In this document: positions 1-12,000 of the stretch, one piece after another
How positions within the stretch are numbered: position 1 is the first letter of the stretch
How the letters are laid out: every line of letters starts with the position of its first letter
Source of the DNA: Variovorax paradoxus
GTDB lineage: Bacteria; Pseudomonadota; Gammaproteobacteria; Burkholderiales; Burkholderiaceae_C
Length of the DNA: 64,000 nucleotides
Assembly (NCBI RefSeq): GCF_030815855.1
Contig: NZ_JAUSXG010000001.1
Location: 2,294,001-2,358,000 of the forward strand
Direction: 5' to 3'
Position numbers and translations under genes: made by a program
Notes under the pieces: generated by a model
The model's input: only the letters and a program-made list of their open reading frames with translations
Told to the model about the DNA's origin: nothing
Databases searched by the model: none

Positions 1-1
1 G

Positions 2-3000
2 AAGGCGCAGCAGGACGCCAAGCTGGAAGATGCGCGCGCCAAGAATGCAACCGCCGACGCCGACCTGAAAGACAAGAACGCCGCGCTGCTCAAGGCCGAA
101 GTCAAGCAGAAGCGGGAAGAAACGAAAGCCCCCGACGCCAAGGCCTCCGCGGCCACCGACAAGAAGGTGCAGGACGCGAAGGCCGACCGCAACGACGCGC
201 AGAAGACCAGCGACTTCTCGAAGCTCTATCTCGACTCGCAAGAGAAGGAGAGCAAGGCGCAGGACGCCGAGGCCAAGGTGGTCGAGCTGACGCCGACGCC
301 GGGCCGTCCGTCGGCCACCATCACCGAGAAGGAGCGCACGGCGCTCACCAAGGCCGAAGACAAGGCGCAGAAGCTGCGCGGCGAGGCCGATGCCGCGACG
401 AAGAAGTTCGGCAGCGCCGTCGGTGAAGAGGCCAACACCGAGTTCTGGGGCAGTCCGCCGGCCCCCGCCACCACGGCGGGGCCGCCCGCCAAGGCCACCG
501 ACGATCCGCTGCAAACGCCGCTCACCCAGCTGCTTCAAGTCTCGCCGAAGACCACCACCAACCCGGCCGCCAACAACGGCCTGGTGTTCACCCCGACGCT
601 GACCTCCGGCACCGCGGGAACCACCAGCAGCAGCCTGCTCTTGCCGCCGTCGACCGTGTCGTCCGGCACCGGCACGAACGCGACCTCGCCATTCACCACC
701 TTTCTCAAGACGCCCGAGCCGGTCGTCACGCCAGAGGTGAAGAAAACGCTCACTGGCATCGCGGACGGCAAGAGCGTGGAGCAGATCGCGAGCGACCGCA
801 AGATGCGCGTCGACCAGGTGCTGTCGGAGGCCAACGCGGCGGGCGTCCAGATCACCACGGCCGCGCCGAAGGACGGCGTGCAGGCCACCACCATCGAGCG
901 CGGCGATGCCTCGCTCACCTACAGCCGTGACGCGAAGCATGACACCCTGGCGGTCAAGGGCAATCTCCCGGACCCGAAGGCACCGTGCGGCCAGGAGGCC
1001 GTCGACGCGAAGGAGGACGGCAACGGGCGCTACAGCCAGACCACGAAAGACGCTAAGACCGGCGACACGACCACCACCACCATCGACAGCCGCGCCGGCA
1101 CCCGCACGGTCAGTGTGGTGGACAAGAAAGGCCTGCGCACCGACACCACGACCTCGCTGACCGGGGGGCAGGTCACGCGTGCGGTGGACGACTACGAAGG
1201 CTATCTCGAAGTGGCCAAGGCCGCGGACCTGACGCCCGAGCAGCTGCTGGCGCTGAATCCCGACGTCGACTACGGCAAGGCGCTCAAGCCGGGCCAGGAA
1301 CTGGTGGTGGCCGGCGTGCCGACCACGGTGAAGACTTTCAACAAGGACGGCTCGATGCTCGAGAAGACCACCGCGAGCGATGGCACGCTGCAGGTGGTGG
1401 CCACGAGCGCGAGCGGCCGCCGCACGGTGCTGATGGGCGAACCCGACGCCAAGAACGGCCCCGGCGAGGCGGCGCGCAAGTCGATCTTCGACGACAAGAA
1501 GTCCGTGGCCGAAACCGCCAAGGCGATGGGCATGACGGAAGACGAAGTGCTCGCGGCTCTGCCCGAAGGTACCGTCGATGTAAGCAAGGCCAGCGCCGAC
1601 AACAGCTACATCGAGACCCGCACGATCTACGATCCCGCCACCAACCGGCTGGTGGTCGAGAGGAACGACTGGAACCATGGCGGCGGCAGCCGCGAGGACA
1701 TCGACGACAAGACCAAGTACACGGTCACGCAGAAGAACCCGGAAACCGGCAAGTCCGAGCGCGTCGAGGCCAGCGGCGGCCTCGGCTACCTGCAGCACCA
1801 GGCCGAGGACAAGGCCAAGTACGCCGACAGCTACGGCGAGCAGATCGGCAATCTCGACAAGACGATTCGCCTCTACAGGCGCATGGGCGAACCGGTGGAC
1901 GACCTGGTCGACCGGCGCAAGCAGCTGGTGTCGCAGCAGACCGATGCGCGCGGCGAGGCCACCATCGCCAACGCCAAGGCCACCTCGGCCCTCACCAAGC
2001 AGCAGCGGGTGACGATCGACGAGCAGGCGCGCGTGGCCTACCAGAACCTCGCGTATGCGCGGCCCGGCAGCAAGGACCAGGCAGAAGCCGCCAAGGCGCT
2101 GAGCGACCGCCTCGAATTGCTGGACCACGTCGACCGGATCGTCGACGTCGCCAACAAGGACGTGGACCTGGCCGAGGCCGGGTTCGACCAGGTGAAGACG
2201 CAGGATGCCAAGGTGCAGGCCGACGCCGACCTGGAGGCGGAATTCCAGAAATGGAAGCGCACCTGGCGCTGGAGTGGCCTCGACGAGAAGGAAATCCAGA
2301 AGCGCGAGGCCCAGGGCGCAAGTCCCCCAGGCCCGATGTACCGCAACGACGAGGAAGAGAACAAGGCGGCCTGGAAGGATTTCGTCCTGCAGCAGGAGAT
2401 GATGGACGACCATGGTGAGAAATACCTCACCGATGCGGGGCGGCCCGCGCGCGATGCCTGGCTGAACCGCAACAAGGCCAGCGATGCGGCGCTCGACTCC
2501 GGCATCCGCTACGACCAGGCTTCCATCGCGAGCGGCGCGGCCAATACCCACCTGACGCAGGGCGAGGTCGACCGGCTGCAGCAAAAGAAGGACGCGTGGA
2601 CGAAAGCCAACCCGACGGTCTTGCCGGAGAAGTTCAAGGGCCAGGAGAAGCTCGATGAACTCATCAAGAACGTGGCGGACGGCAAGATCAGCGACCTGAA
2701 GATCGGAGAGAACAAGAAACATTCGGAGTACCTGAAGACGGTGTCCGCCGCCGACCGCGCCGATCCCGAGGCACTCAAGAAAGCCGAGGACAAATACACC
2801 GAGGACAACCAGGAAGCCACCACCAAGCTCAACGGCCAGATCAAGGACATTTCGGAGCGGCCCCTGCGCGACAAGACGCGTTCGGTGGACGACTACATCG
2901 CCGAGTGGGGCAAACGCAATCCCGAGATCCAGAAAGAGCTGGACGCGCTGGGCACCGACCAGGATCAGCGCAGCCTGCGCGCGGCCGAATATCGCAGCGG

Positions 3001-6000
3001 GCAAATCCACAAGCTCCTGTCCGCGTCCGACCAGGGCAAGGAGCTCCAGGCGGCGATCAACCTGCGCTATTCGCTCACAGACCAGTGGCTGAAGATCGGG
3101 GACAAGGACGACGACCGCCTCGAGAAGGACCTCGAGGGCATCGAGAAGGGCATCGAAGGGCACACCTGGGTGCGTGACGTCTGGGGCAGCATGGCCGGCG
3201 ACTCCGCCGAAGACGCCAAGAACTACACGGAGAAGCAGCGGGATGGGCTGCGCGACCTGCGCGACGACCTCCGCGCGGGAAGGATCTCGGCCTCGGAGTA
3301 CGCGCGCCGCGAGAACGAGTTCATGGACGCCTACGACGTCCAGTCCGACAAGATGGCCGACCGGGTGCGCGACAGCGACGGCACCTGGAGCGTGGTCGAC
3401 GATGCGGTGCGCATGACCGTCACGGCGGCTGCGGGCATTGCAGCCACCATTGCCTCGGGCGGCAACGTGGCCGTGGGCTTCGGCACGGCGATGGCGGTGA
3501 GTGCGCTGTGGGACACCACGGGCGACATCGTCGCCGCCGCGCAGGGGCGCGACATCTATGCCGATGGCCACACGTCGCTGTGGACGCTCGAAGCCAAGGC
3601 GCTGACCGGCAACGCGAGCTGGGACGACGTCAAGTTCACGTTCAAGGACGAGCTTGTCGACGCGGCCACCAATGCCGTCACCGCCACCGGCGTGGGTGCA
3701 GGCATCAAGACCAGCGCTTCGGTCAGCGCCAAGCTGCTGGCCAACGGCACGATGGTCGGCAGCAAAGGCACGCTGAACATCGCGGGCCGCGCGGTGGTCG
3801 GCGCGCGCGCGGGCGTGACCTCGCAGGCCTTCGACGGCACCGGCCGCGTCCTGGTGGAAACCGGACGCGTCGGCCTCGACGGCAAGCTCGGCACGGAAGA
3901 GGGCAACAAGCGCATCGGCGCCACCTTCGTCAGTTCGGCGGCGGGCCTGGTCACAGCGCCGCTCACGGGCGGCGTGTCGGGCGCCATTCCGCTGTGGAAG
4001 GCGGTTTCGCCGGCCGCGCAGGCCCAGGCGCAGGCCGGCGGCATTCCCGCCAAGCAGCAGCTGGCCTACTTCGGGCTCGGTGCGCAGTTCGTGAACGATG
4101 GCGTGGCGGGCTTGGGTACCGGTGACCTGATCGCGCTCGCGAACGAGGGCCGCCACATGAACCGCGGCGAGTTCATCGCGGCCTCGCTGCAGGTGATTCC
4201 GGGCACGCTCAACAACGTGGCGCTGCACCCGGCCATGGCCGCACGCGCACGTAGCCAGGCACAGGCCGCGCAGAACGCGGCCCCCTCCCGCACGCTGCAC
4301 GACGAGCTCGTGCTGCCCGGCCTCGCGATGCCGCACCTGGCGAACGAAGACAGCCTGGTGCCCGCGCAGTTGTCGGAGGCAATGGCGCCGGGCGGGCGGG
4401 TCGAGCTGCACGTCGCCGCCGATGATCCGGGAGGTCCGTTGCCCCGCAACGGCGAAGCCCCGGACATCGATCCCGACCAGGCGGCGGCGATCCACGAGCG
4501 GCTGCGCAGCGCGGGCTTCGAGCAGATCCGCATCGAACGCAACCCCGATGCCGAAGCCGGCCAGCCGGGCTTCATCGTGCATGCCATCAAGGAAGGCGGC
4601 GAAATCCAGACCGACGGCGTGGTGCCGCTGCTCTCGCGCACGGTGCCGACCGAACCCGAGGGGCAGGACCCGTCCAACACGGCCGATGCCCTGGATGGCA
4701 GCAACAACGGCGTCGACGGACCGAACAACAACAACGACGCTTCCGACTACGCGCTGCCCCCACCCGGCAGCAGCCTGCACACGGTCAGCTGGAGCGGCAC
4801 GCTCAGGGCCATCCTGCAATCGGGAGGCACGCTGCGCGACACCGCGTTCTACCTGCACGCCACGCCTTACGACGAGAACACCGGCTTGGCGCTCAATGCC
4901 ACCGACAGCGGCCTGCCGCGGGCGGTGGACGGCGAAACGCCCGCGCAGCGCAAGGCCGCGTATGCCAGCGCGGACAGCCCCGAGGCGCTGGCCGCGCTGC
5001 CGCCCGCGCGCTACACCACGCTCAAGGAGGCGATGAATGCCGCGCAGGCCGGCAACGGCGATCGCGGGCACGACAACATCGCCCTTGTCTACGAGCCCAA
5101 GCTCGGCGCGGACGGCCGGGTGCCGCCGGAGGCGGTGCTGGCCACGGTCCACATCGACAAGACCGGCGAAGGCCCCGCGACGCTGCGCGACGTGAGCCCG
5201 AATCCGCACAGCGACATCGCCGAGACCGTGGCGCTGCGGGTGAGCTATCCGGTCGTGCAAGCCGCCACCCGCGCGGCGTCGGGGCTCATCCTGCCGGGCA
5301 GCGCCGCGCGCGACAACTTCCTGCATGTGCCGGACGACGCCACCGTCTACTACATGGACAGGTCGAAGCGCGTCACGCAGATTTCGGCCAATGATCCGCG
5401 AGTGGCGCAGGCGCTCGAACGGGCGCACCGCTCGCGCGCCGAATTGTTGCGCCTGCCGAGCCGCGAGCAGGGCCTCGGCCTCGACGCTGTGCAGGCCTGG
5501 CGCGAGCAGGCGGGCATGAAGCCGGTCGACCTGCGCGTGCTGAACCCGGAGGAGATGCCGGGCATGGAGGGGCGCTACTTCCAGAGCGAGGGCGTGGCGA
5601 TCGTCGCGCGCAATCCGGCCCTGGAGCGCGAGGCGGGTGCGCGGCCGGTGCAGCGTCGGGTCGCGCACGAGAGCGGACATGGCCACGAGGGAAAGCGCGA
5701 GGTCTTCGTGCTGCGCGACGCGCAGGACGGCGACACGTTGAGGCCGACCTTCGACATCGAGCCGGTGAGCGGCCTGCTGCGTTTCGATCCCGAGTCCGGC
5801 CGCTACTCGGGCCGGGCGATCGAGGAGGGCGATGCCGAGCGGATGGCGCAGCAGTTCGACGAAGCAACCTATGGGCCGAGGTCCGTTGACGACAGCTACA
5901 CCGGCCAACTCTCCCGCTACCAGAGACCGGGCGTCGACAGCGCCGACCACGGCGCATACACCGCCGTGACGCTCGATGCGATGCTGCGCATGACCCCTGG

Positions 6001-9000
6001 GCTCGAAGCCCTCATGGAACGCGCGCGCTTCTCCAATGCCGCACACCAGGAACTGCAGGAGGTTCTTGGCCGCAAGTTCGACGCCTTCTATGCCGGCGCC
6101 GAGGACTTGTCGTCACCGGCGCACCAGCAGTGGGCCAGCGACCTGTACAACGCCGTGCAGCGCGGCGGCCCAATACCCATGCGCCCCGCCGAGGGCGCGG
6201 CGCCCCCGGATGCACAGGGCCCGGTGGTGCTGAACAGCCGCCCCGTGCAGCGCGCCGCGAGCGCCGGCGACGACGGAATGCCGCTCAAGCCATCGGCCTT
6301 CGGCACCGATGGCGACTGGATGGCCGCCGCGCTGCATCTCGAGGACACGATCGCGCAGCAGCGCGAGGCCGGCCAGCCTGGCAAGCTGCCGCCCGGCATG
6401 ATCCTGTCCGACGCCGACAAGGCCGTGACGCAGGCGCTCATGAAGAACCCGACCCCCGAGTCGCAGGAGTGCTTCGTGGTGTCGACCCGCCCCCCGAGCA
6501 AGGGCATCTTCAGCGGGGACGACGTGCGCGCCAAGCGCAAGGAGGTCTTCGACACCATCGAGAAGGTGCAGCAAGCGGTTTCCAAGCGCAGCGGCGGCGC
6601 ATGGGTCTATCGCGTCGCGCCCGAAGGCGGCATCGGCGAGATGACCCGCGTCGGCAAGGCGCGCTCGCACAACATCCTCGGCGCTTTCTACGTCGGCAAC
6701 GACAAGAGCGTCTTCCCCGTCGGCATTGCCAACCCGCAGTTCGACCGCTGGGACCTCACGGCGGCAGCCCCGGAAGGCAAGCCGCACGTCTACAACGCAA
6801 CGCTCACCATGCCTGTCGGCCGTCCGGCCGAAGGCATCTTCCGCCAGGGCGGCATCGAGGAGGGCGCCGATGCAGCGACCGCGGCCATCGACCGCGCAGT
6901 GGCCGAGGGCCGTGCGCCGCGCGTGATGATCGCGGCGGGCTACACGATCGAGAACGGCCGCGCCGAGACCAGCGGCCCCGGCGGTGCGGCAGTGGCCGGC
7001 AAGGCGGCGCGCCTGTACTCGGGCCAGATGCATGGCGTGGATGCGCAGGTCACCTACGTGGCCGCGGGCCGCCGGCAGCGCAAGGTGCTCGAGGCCGCGC
7101 TCGAGGCGCTTGGCGAGCGCAAGGGCGAGCACTACGAGATCGTGAGCTTCAACGCGCGCGGCAGGCTCGCCGAGTGGCGCTCCGCCAGCCTGCTCAGGCG
7201 CCACCAGCCCGACCTGCTGATGGGCTTCGACGTGCCCGGCCGCACCGAGAAGGGCGAATACCACAACAGCCATGGCCAGGCGATCGGCTACCACACCGCC
7301 GCGCGCGACCAGCTCTTCATCGATGCAACGCGCAACGACCGCATCACCACCGTGGCCGGCTTCGACCTTGGCAACGAGGTGGGCGGCGGCCATCCCGACG
7401 TGCACACGCGCGTGCAGCCCGCGCCGAACGGCACTCCCATCGCCTCGATCGTCACGGCCGACGTGGCGATGACGGGCGGGCGCACCAACTGGGTCGGCTA
7501 TGCCTTCGGCACCGAGGTGCTGCGGCGCGCCGGCGCCTTGAGTGCCGTGCCGGACGAGCGCGCCATCCGCAGCATGGTCATGGACATGATGAAGGCCGGC
7601 GGCGTGGACAGCGAGACGCGCAGCCGCGTGCCGTTTTCGACCGATTCGCGGGGGCGAACCTCGGGCGTGGGCGGCATGTCGCCCGACGTCGAGGCCGCGG
7701 TGGCCGCGATGCTGCGCATACGCGCCGAGAAGATCCACATGGCGCCGGCCATCGACCTGCGCGGCGTGCGGCTACGGCTGGGCGTGTTCGATTCGGGCTC
7801 GGGCGGCATCATTGCCGCGGCCGAGATCAAGCGCGTGGTCGAAGAGACCACGGGCGCGCGCGTCGACCTGGTGATGGTGGGCGACCACGGGGCGGGCACC
7901 TACGGCCCCAAGACCAAGACCGAAATTGCCGACCACACGCGCGCTGGCCTCGAGACGCTCGACAAGCTCGGCGTAGACCTGATCGTGATGGCGTGCAACA
8001 CCGCGTGCACCTCGGGCAAGGGCGAGTACGCACGCGGCATCAACGCGCCGGTCATCGACCTGATCGACAGCACGCGCTCCTTCCACAAGGGCCTCGTGGA
8101 CCGGGGGGAACGCGTGGTCGCGTTCTCCACCGAGGCGAGCGCGACGCTGCCGCTGCCCGGCACGGACCTGATTGGCGTCTACCGCGACAAGGATGTGCTG
8201 CCGGTCGGCGGCACCGACGACGGCTTCGACGTGGCATCGATCGTGAACCAGTACATGGCCGATCCGATGAACGCCGACATGCGGGCGCGCATGCAGGGCG
8301 CGGCCGACCACTATGCCGACAAGATCCTGGCTGCGAAGTCCGATGTCACGACCGTCTCGTGGTGCTGCACGCACTATCCCGAGCTCGAGCCGTTCTTCAC
8401 CAAGTCGCTGCAGGACCGCGGCCGCTCGGATGTGAAGATGATCAATCCGATGGCCCACCAAGCCATGCGGGCCATCGAAGTGGCCGAGCATCTGCCGCCG
8501 GGCACCGGCACGGGCCCAAGCCGGGCCATCGGCATCACCACGGCGGTGGCCGACAAGGCCGAGGCCATCCGCACCGGCACCGATCCAGGCAAGGCCACCG
8601 TGCAGCAGAGCGAGGTGCTGCAGACGCTGCGCATCGCACTCCAGCGCGACGACGTCACGCTGGTGCCGCTGAAGAAGCTTGGCGCAGACGTCGACGTCGG
8701 GGAGGCCCAGCGCCTGCTCGACCAGGACGAGGCCGGCGATCCCATCGATGCGCTGCAGGCCTTCGATCCGTCGGGCCGCGGGTTTCCGATCCACGTGCCG
8801 GGCGGCGCCTATGCCGCGGCAAAGATGCTCGGCGACGCCGGCAAGGTCGCGGTGGTGGCGGGCTTTCCGATCCGCACCGCCGCCGGCCGCGTGGCGCCCG
8901 AGTCGGACAGCACCAAGGGTGCGGCGGTGCTGGCCGCCGGGCTGGCCAAGCTCGGCAAGGACACGGTCTGCATCACCATTCCCGCCAACGTCAAGCCGCT

Positions 9001-12000
9001 GAAGGCCGCGCTCGCGGTGCTCGGGCGGGGCGACATCGAGGTGCGGGCCTTCGGCCTGAAGATCGGCCCGCACGCCGAAGGCGAAGCCCTGCGGATGCTG
9101 CAGCGTCTCAACCCCGACGCGATCATCAGCGTGGAGGCGCCCGGGCGCGATGCCAAGGGCCAGTACTGGAGCTCCACGGGCGAGCGCGTGACCGACCACG
9201 TGGCCGCGCTCGATGAATTCTTCTATGCGGCGCGAACGATCAACGAGGGCCGCAGCGGCGCTGCGAAGATCAAGCAGCTCGCAATCCTCGACGTGGGCAA
9301 CGAGGTCGGCGGCGGCAACGTCGACAAGCGCGTGCGCCGCGCACCGGACGGCCAGCGCATTGCTTCCGAAGTCACGGTGGACCAGCTGGTGACAGCGGGC
9401 GTCGGCAGCTGGGGTGCGGACGCGACCCTGGCCGCGCTCGAGGTGCACCACAACCGCAGCGACCTGCTGCCCACGGCCGACGAGGTGCGGCGCGTGATGC
9501 GCGCCATCACGCGCGAAGGCGGCGTGGACAGCCAGTCGCGCACCGGCATCGACCATGCCGCCGGCTACGAGCCGACGGTGCACGTGGGCGTGACCGAGCT
9601 CTATCGGCAGGCGGCGCTGCAGGTCAAGGCCGACGGCGGCCCGGATCCCGAAGGCGGCGCGGCGCCGCCGAAGGGCGCGGGGCCGAAGCCCGGGGGTCCC
9701 GGCCCGGCCGAGCCGCAGAGCGCCGCTTTCCGCGGCGACGAATGGCCCGAAGTGCATGCCAGGCTCACGAGCGGGGGCTTCGGCAACGACAACATCTACG
9801 TTTACCGCGTGAAGGGCCAGCCCGACCTGTATGGCGACCAGGCCGCCGCGGTAGACCTTCCGCTGCAGCAGATCGCCGGCCAGGGCCGAGCGGCCAAGGG
9901 TACGGATACGGTGCGCTGGTACGGCAACAGCACGCCCGGCAAGGGCGTCGGCGGGCTGATGCCGCGCCGCGAGATGGGTGCCAAGTTCGGCCTGGAACCG
10001 AAGGAGGCCAAGGAAACCGTCTACCGCGTCAAGAACCGCGAGACGGGAGAGATCACGCGCCAGACGGAGAAGCCCACGACCGAGCAGCGGCAGGACCCGA
10101 ACCTGCTGATCCGTTCCAGCAAGGTGCGGCCGCCGCGCGAGGCGCTGCCGCAGTCGACCGACGACTGGTTCATCGTGTCGAACCAGTCGCCCACGCGAAT
10201 CGATGCCGCCAACGGCCTGCGCGGTGTGACGCGCGGCGACAGCAGCTTCACGCTGCCGAGCGTCGAGAAGAAGGCCACGCTGCCCACGGGCTGGAGCGTC
10301 AGCAAGGTGATCAAGCGGCAGATCACGCTGGGCCTGGTGGCCGCGGTGGGCATCACCACGGCCAATGCCATCAGCCCGATCGACACCGGCCATGACGTGC
10401 CGAGCGGCGTGGTCGGGCTGCCGCGCAATCCGATTTCCGCGACCGCGCCCCACAGCCATGGCGAGCCCGGCTTCCGGGCCGCGCCCGAAGCCTTCTCGGT
10501 ACCGGCCGAAGTGACGCTCGGCCTGGCGCTGCACCAGCAGCACGAGGCCGATGCACTGGCCAGGCAACCCGGGGCCGACCCTGCCGACGTGCGCGCGCTG
10601 CAGGCCAAGGCCGACGGCCACTGGGGTGCTTTCTCGGCGGAGATGCTCAAGGCCATCCGCAGCGATGCGCAGCGCGGCGCGAATCCCGTCGCCTCGGCGA
10701 ACCGGCAGCGGGCGCAACTCGTCGCGCTCGGCAAGTTCGACGCACGCAGCGACATTGCGGTGCGCGATGCGCTGCGGGATTCGGGCCTGCTCAAAGGGAC
10801 CACGGCGGACGTCGAGGCGCAGATGGACTATGCGCAACTCGTGGCGGAGCATCCCGCGCTGGCCACGGACAAGAGCCGCGAGCTGGCGCGCCAGGACCCG
10901 GCCGCATTCGCGACCGCGACGCTGATCGAGATCGGGCCCGATGGCCGTGCCTACCAGTCGTTGGTCGAGAACAACGCCTCCATGCTGGGCCGGCTGTATT
11001 CGGAAGGCGTGGTGAAGGAACGCCTGGCCGAGGGCGACGTGGCCGGCGCCGCGAAAGAGGCACGGCAGCGGCTCGATGCCAGCCGCGACGCGGCCGAGCG
11101 CGACAAGGCCGCCGCCGGCCTGCGACCGCTGTTCGACGCCGAGCGCACGCGCGCGATGGGGCAACTCGACGACATGCAGATGCATGACGTGGGGGACTAT
11201 CTCGCGCAGTACCGCGACGCGCCACCCGAAGTCGGCGAACCGGTGGCTCAGGGCGCGCTCGACCTGATGCACCGGAACCTGCCGCGTGCGAGCGACGACC
11301 TCGCCAGCATGGCGCAGTTCGAAAAGTTCGTCGAAGGGCTCGCCATCGTGGCCGATGCCGCCGATGCGCGTTCGCCGACCTCGGCATGGTCGGAGCGCTT
11401 TGCCACCGAGCTGCTGAAGGACCGTTTCGCCGCCCGGCCCGAGTTCGCCGCCAGCCTTCCGCGCGCGGTGGAGGGCGCGGTCGTGCAGGGCGGCGCGAAG
11501 CTGCCGGTCGAGCTCGCAAATGCGCTCGAGCGGCAAGGCCGCGGAGATCTGCGCGACAGCGTGCTCGGGGGCATCGACAAGGGCGTGCAGGCGCAGAAGC
11601 AGCACCTGGGCGAAGCCATCGGCAACCTGCGCGGTACCGCCGGCTACAACGCCACCGGCGCTTCCATGGCCTTCTACGTGGCGAACTTCTCCGACGGCAC
11701 GCCGCAGGGCGTGGCCAACGCGATGGCGCAGTACCGGCGCGTGAACCCCGACGCGGCCGCCAGGGTGGACGATGCCACGCGCGTGGTCGGCGAATGGGGC
11801 CGCACGCTCGAGCAGACGCACGAAAGCCTGCACGGCCTCCGCGTGGGGGCCAAGCCCAGCGAGGCGGAGCAGGGCCTTGAAGGCACGCTCAAGAACGTGT
11901 ACGACAGCGACGACGTCAAGCTCGCGATCAGCCAGAGCCCGCAGCTGCGGCAGACGCTGTTGAGCCGCGCCAGGCAGGGCGTGGCCGATCCGCGCACCAT

